DNA of 64,000 nt. Origin: Paraburkholderia acidipaludis NBRC 101816 (GTDB lineage: Bacteria; Pseudomonadota; Gammaproteobacteria; Burkholderiales; Burkholderiaceae). The notes beneath the pieces were generated by a model that made no database searches, was not told the origin of the DNA, and worked only from the letters and a program-made list of their open reading frames with translations. The position numbers were made by a program, and so were the translations under genes. Below are positions 61,417 through 64,000 of this stretch, one piece after another. Location of the stretch: contig NZ_BAXZ01000034.1 of the NCBI RefSeq assembly GCF_000684975.1, forward strand, positions 1-64,000, given 5' to 3'. Every line of letters begins with the position of its first letter. Positions within the stretch are counted from its first letter, which is position 1.

Positions 61417-61434
61417 GGGTGAGGCTTTACGGGG
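61417..61434 (+). repeat. Degenerate copy of the GGTGAG 18-mer repeat (copy M)
   Basis: GGTGAG, four bases, then TACGGGGA matches the consensus in 11 of the 14 defined positions. It is on the plus strand in the gap between hpaR and the thioredoxin gene (convergent). It is weaker than the other copies. Confidence 0.4.
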
Positions 61435-61454
61435 ACGCGGCGGCCTCTAGCCTG

Positions 61455-61766
61455 TCAGGCGAGCGCGGCGAACGCGTCGTCGAGTTCGAAGGCCTTGGTG
61501 GGGCGCACCACGCGCGCCACTTCCGCGCCGTCGCGCAGGAAGATCAGCGTGGGCCACAGCTTCACGCGAAACGAGCGGCCCAGCGCGCGGCCCGGGCCGT
61601 CCTCCACCTGAATGCGGCGCACGCCGGGATGCCGCGAGAACGCTTCGCCGATCAGCGGCTGCGCGCCCTGGCAGTAGCCGCACCAGTCCGTGCCGAATTC
61701 CAGCACCGCGGAGCCGGTCATCGCGTCGATGTCTTTGCGGGCGGGGGCGGTCGTGGCGTAGCTCAT
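61455..61766 (-). CDS. Thioredoxin-fold protein with CGYC active site
   Basis: A 103-residue thioredoxin-like protein. The redox site is WCGYC (residues about 28-32) in LEFGTDWCGYCQGAQPLIGE, and the cis-Pro is in VKLWPTLIFLRDG. It lacks a signal peptide, so it is cytoplasmic. The CGYC pair differs from the usual CGPC and should change the redox potential. It reads toward hpaR; no redox partner is near. It may serve sulfur or stress metabolism. Confidence 0.85.
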   Translation of the reverse strand: MSYATTAPARKDIDAMTGSAVLEFGTDWCGYCQGAQPLIGEAFSRHPGVRRIQVEDGPGRALGRSFRVKLWPTLIFLRDGAEVARVVRPTKAFELDDAFAALA

Positions 61767-61840
61767 TGCGGGTTTCCTCGTGTAGGCCTCGGTGTTGGCC
61801 TCTATGACACCTCATACGATACCGCAATGCGCGGTTGGGT

Positions 61841-62644
61841 TCAGGCCGGCGCTCGCCTCGCAAGCATTGCGGTGGACTCGATGCGCTCGGTCAGCCAGCC
61901 ATCGTCGCTGGCGTGCTCGTCGACGAGGGCGTCGATGCGCGAAAGCAGCGTGTCGAGCTTTTCGCCCAGGCGCTCGCGCGAAAGGCTCGACATCGAAAGC
62001 GGCCGTGCCTTCAGTTGCTCCGCGTTCACGCGCCGGTACTCGATCACCGACACACGCTCGATCGCGGTAAAAGCGGAACGCGCCAGCACGTCGCCATGGC
62101 TTTCCCATTGCGCGGACTTGCGTTGCGCGCGCGCCGGGTCTTCGTTCGCGTACTCGTCGAGCAGCGTGCGGTATTGCGCCGCCCAGGGCCGCAGCGGGTC
62201 GTCCAGATGCGCGGTGCCAAAGAGCGCGACGGCCCCGTGAGCGGCCAGGATCGTGTCGAGGCGCGCCAGCGTGTCGTCGCGGTCCATCCAGTGAAACGCG
62301 CGGCCGATCACGGCCAGATGAAACGTGCCGAGCGTGCTGTTCAGATCATACGAACTGCCCTGCCGGTATTCGATATTGGGCGCGATGCCCGCGCCGAACT
62401 GCGATGCGATGTCGAGCATCGCGGGTTCAGGGTCGATGGCGACGGCGTTCGCGACCCAGCTTGCGAACGCGAGCGAGAGCTGGCCGGGGCCGCAGCCGAG
62501 ATCGAGCAGACGCTGGGCGCCGTCGAGCCCGGTGTGCTGGGCGACGCGGCGAATCAGCGCGGGCGAATAGGCGGGGCGGCCCAGCAGGTAGTGCGGGGCG
62601 GCGTGGCGAAAGCGGTCGGGGACGAAAGGCATGATAGAGCTCAT
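61841..62644 (-). CDS. SAM-dependent methyltransferase (class I)
   Basis: A 267-residue methyltransferase. Motif I is LLDLGCGPGQLSLAFA (residues about 44-59), motif II VAIDPEPAMLDIA, and VIGRAFHWMDRDDTLAR near 114 is the post-motif II region of the UbiE/Tam-type proteins. The start at 62644 follows CAGGATG; an in-frame upstream stretch to 62920 overlaps repeats and looks non-coding. It is convergent with nothing close on its right side; its own promoter should lie in the repeat-bearing gap. The substrate is unknown. Confidence 0.85.
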   Translation of the reverse strand: MSSIMPFVPDRFRHAAPHYLLGRPAYSPALIRRVAQHTGLDGAQRLLDLGCGPGQLSLAFASWVANAVAIDPEPAMLDIASQFGAGIAPNIEYRQGSSYDLNSTLGTFHLAVIGRAFHWMDRDDTLARLDTILAAHGAVALFGTAHLDDPLRPWAAQYRTLLDEYANEDPARAQRKSAQWESHGDVLARSAFTAIERVSVIEYRRVNAEQLKARPLSMSSLSRERLGEKLDTLLSRIDALVDEHASDDGWLTERIESTAMLARRAPA

Positions 62645-62732
62645 GGCATCCTGGCGGGCGTTGGGGGCGTGCTGCGACCCGTACAGTCTGGAGAGCGCTC
62701 GTGGCAACGTCAAGGCAGGGTGCAAGGCGATA

Positions 62733-63118
62733 GGTGAGCCTTTTCGGGAGTGAGCGGACGAGGAGAGGACTGCGCACCGTTGCGCGCATTGCCGTTGTAG
62801 GCCGGCAGACCCGCAACTTAAGAAAGTACCTCGAAACAAGGGGTGAAATGATACGCCGGCAGCAATGGCCCGCAGGCGATGCGGCCTCGCCGGATGAGTT
62901 TTGGCGAGGCTGCTCGGCATGAGGTGAGCTTTTGCGGGAGGTGAGAAGGACGGCGCGAGGGCGCTTCACGGTACGGCGCTTTCGGGACTTCGTCTCGCAC
63001 TCGAATTCCCGATTCGACCTTGTTTTCAAGGTCTTTTCTGATTGTCAGAAAAACAGGCGCCAGCGTTGCGTGCGACTCGTCATCGCGCGAGCGCCGCAAA
63101 GGTGAGAAGATTCGGGAG
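62733..63118 (+). repeat. Cluster of three GGTGAG-N4-TTCGGGAG repeats (copies J-L)
   Basis: Copies at 62733-62750 (perfect), 62923-62940 (TGCGGGAG variant) and 63101-63118 (perfect core), all plus strand, within the 571-base gap between the methyltransferase (divergent) and the small protein gene. The spacing is 190 and 178 bases. The gap also contains two adjacent perfect hairpins (63016-63052) and a TATATAAAA at 63157-63165 that may be the -10 of the next gene. Confidence 0.75.
63016..63052. other. Two adjacent perfect hairpins
   Basis: GACCTTG-TTTT-CAAGGTC (63016-63033) is followed directly by TTTTCTGA-TTG-TCAGAAAA (63034-63052). The first could end transcription as a weak terminator with the T run. 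The second is a perfect 8-base dyad that looks like an operator or RNA hairpin. Both lie between repeat copies K and L. Confidence 0.5.
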
Positions 63119-63215
63119 CCACGCGCGAGGGCACATGGACGTGCGCTTGCGTTGGGTATATAAAACAAATGCGGGATCCTTTCGATTACTTGTCATCCAG
63201 GAGAAACGGTTCATC

Positions 63216-63491
63216 ATGGTGAGCGACGATCAGCAGAAGCAGGACGCTCAATCGCCGGGCGACGGCCCGGCACAGCCCGATCTGGAACATCTGAACGCGG
63301 CATTTACGCACGTCGACGAAGGCGTGAAGTCCGGCAAGATCGCAGCCGGCGCAGCCAAGGGGCTCGTGTACAGCCTCGTGGAGACGCTGGGTGCGCTCGT
63401 GGGCGATCCGGATCTGCCCGAGCATGCGCGTTCCGGTTACGTGGGCCTCCTGGAAGCCGCACGCGAACTGCGTGCGCGGCTCGACCGCTGA
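63216..63491 (+). CDS. Small conserved hypothetical protein (91 residues)
   Basis: A 91-residue acidic protein, MVSDDQQKQDAQSPGDGPAQ then LEHLNAAFTHVDEGVKSGKI, GLVYSLVETLGALVGDPDLP and LLEAARELRARLDR. No signal, Cys or membrane segment. CAGGAGA lies 12 bases before the ATG at 63216. TATATAAAA near 63157 may be its -10. I do not recognise a family. Confidence 0.6.
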   Translation: MVSDDQQKQDAQSPGDGPAQPDLEHLNAAFTHVDEGVKSGKIAAGAAKGLVYSLVETLGALVGDPDLPEHARSGYVGLLEAARELRARLDR

Positions 63492-63573
63492 CGTAGCGGA
63501 TTCACTGCGGGCCGATCGATTTCGGCCGATCGATCGAGGCGGCGGTGCGCGGCAAGCGCCGCCGCCGGCTGCT

Positions 63574-64000
63574 TCATCCGGCCAGCAAGGCTTCAGCCAG
63601 GCCGTCCGGCGCGGCGCCGATGCGCAGTTCCGGCGTGCCGTGCCAGTTGGCGCAACGCTCCAGCGCGCGCCGCAGGTCGGTCGCCAGCCGGGCGCTCATG
63701 CGCACACCCGGTTCCAGATGCAACGATTTCACTTCGAACACCTGCTGCGCCCGGTGCGCCTTCGCGTCGATCCGGCCTACCAGCCGTCCCCGGCTCAATA
63801 TCGGTAGTACGAAGTAACCGTACTTGCGCTTCGCGGCAGGCAGGTAGCACTCGATCGCATAGTCGAAATCGAACAGGGCCGTCGCGCGCTTGCGGTCCCA
63901 GATCACCGGGTCGAACGGCGAGAGCAAGGTCGTGACCGTGGAGGCGAGCTTGCCGCTCGCGGCCTCCGTGATCAGCGGCGCGAGCGCGCGATGAACGAAT
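63574..64000 (-). CDS. YcaQ-type (winged helix, HTH_42) DNA glycosylase-like protein, 3' part
   Basis: Only the C-terminal part is in the window; the frame is open to 64000. Visible marks are LSPFDPVIWDRKRATALFDF, YAIECYLPAAKRKYGYFVLP and ILSRGRLVGRIDAKAHR, typical of the YcaQ/PF06224 family that includes crosslink-repair DNA glycosylases. The N-terminal winged helices lie outside. It reads toward the small protein gene (convergent). Confidence 0.85.
   Translation of the reverse strand, partial: FVHRALAPLITEAASGKLASTVTTLLSPFDPVIWDRKRATALFDFDYAIECYLPAAKRKYGYFVLPILSRGRLVGRIDAKAHRAQQVFEVKSLHLEPGVRMSARLATDLRRALERCANWHGTPELRIGAAPDGLAEALLAG

Noticed and set aside
62734..62922. 62-residue frame starting in repeat copy J
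   Set aside because: It begins inside a repeat, ends at the edge of the next copy and has no ribosome site.
1..64000. tRNA, rRNA or insertion-sequence genes
   Set aside because: I looked for tRNA T-loop motifs, rRNA stretches and transposase frames and found none that hold up.

Overview
This GC-rich 64 kb window has the gene content and style of a Burkholderiaceae chromosome or megaplasmid (Burkholderia, Paraburkholderia or Caballeronia). The pointers are a Gram-negative 16-strand-type porin, OmpW, tandem DUF2957 lipoproteins, DUF2325 and DUF3268 proteins, a ModB-ModC fusion, and a homoprotocatechuate operon with split hpaG genes. I cannot name the species. I see no rRNA, tRNA, CRISPR array, insertion sequence or phage.

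Layout. 0-8.7 kb: a minus-strand oxidative or lipid-type cluster (alpha/beta hydrolase, COG3687 protein, SDR, Baeyer-Villiger monooxygenase), its likely MerR regulator, then OmpW and two tandem DUF2957 lipoproteins. 9-18.9 kb: a molybdenum locus (ModA, ModBC fusion, di-Mop protein, NifQ, ModE, DUF2325 protein, a frameshifted gene) with three matching ModE-type operators. 19-22.8 kb: a two-gene ABC importer of the duplicated-permease type behind a long leader, closed by a clear terminator. 22.9-30.7 kb: an AraC regulator divergent from a possible catabolic operon (BKACE, MFS, quinone oxidoreductase, TauD-type dioxygenase, hydrolase, Rieske ferredoxin, porin). 30.7-33.5 kb: a large MscS-type channel.

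33.7-42 kb is a patchwork. It holds an acyl-CoA dehydrogenase remnant, small membrane proteins in AT-richer DNA, an RhlE-type helicase, MalY beside an amino-acid permease destroyed by an internal deletion, an Lrp regulator, a sugar-binding-protein fragment and a DUF1479 protein. 42-52.4 kb carries regulators (AraC, GlxA-type, ECF sigma, LysR, a twin HD-GYP-like/LuxR protein), a ferredoxin, an ABC exporter and a DHA2 drug exporter. 52.4-61.4 kb is an aldolase/ketopantoate-reductase pair with a MarR gene, then hpaG1-G2-E-D-F-H-I with divergent hpaR. The end carries a thioredoxin, a methyltransferase, a small protein and a partial YcaQ-type protein.

The least explained signal is a dispersed intergenic 18-mer, GGTGAG-N4-TTCGGGAG. 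Twelve good copies and one weak copy all lie on the plus strand, in clusters at 9.5-11.2, 22.8-22.9 and 61.4-63.1 kb. Other notable signals are the three ModE boxes, perfect palindromes touching the start codons of two regulators, and the uncharacterised BKACE operon.
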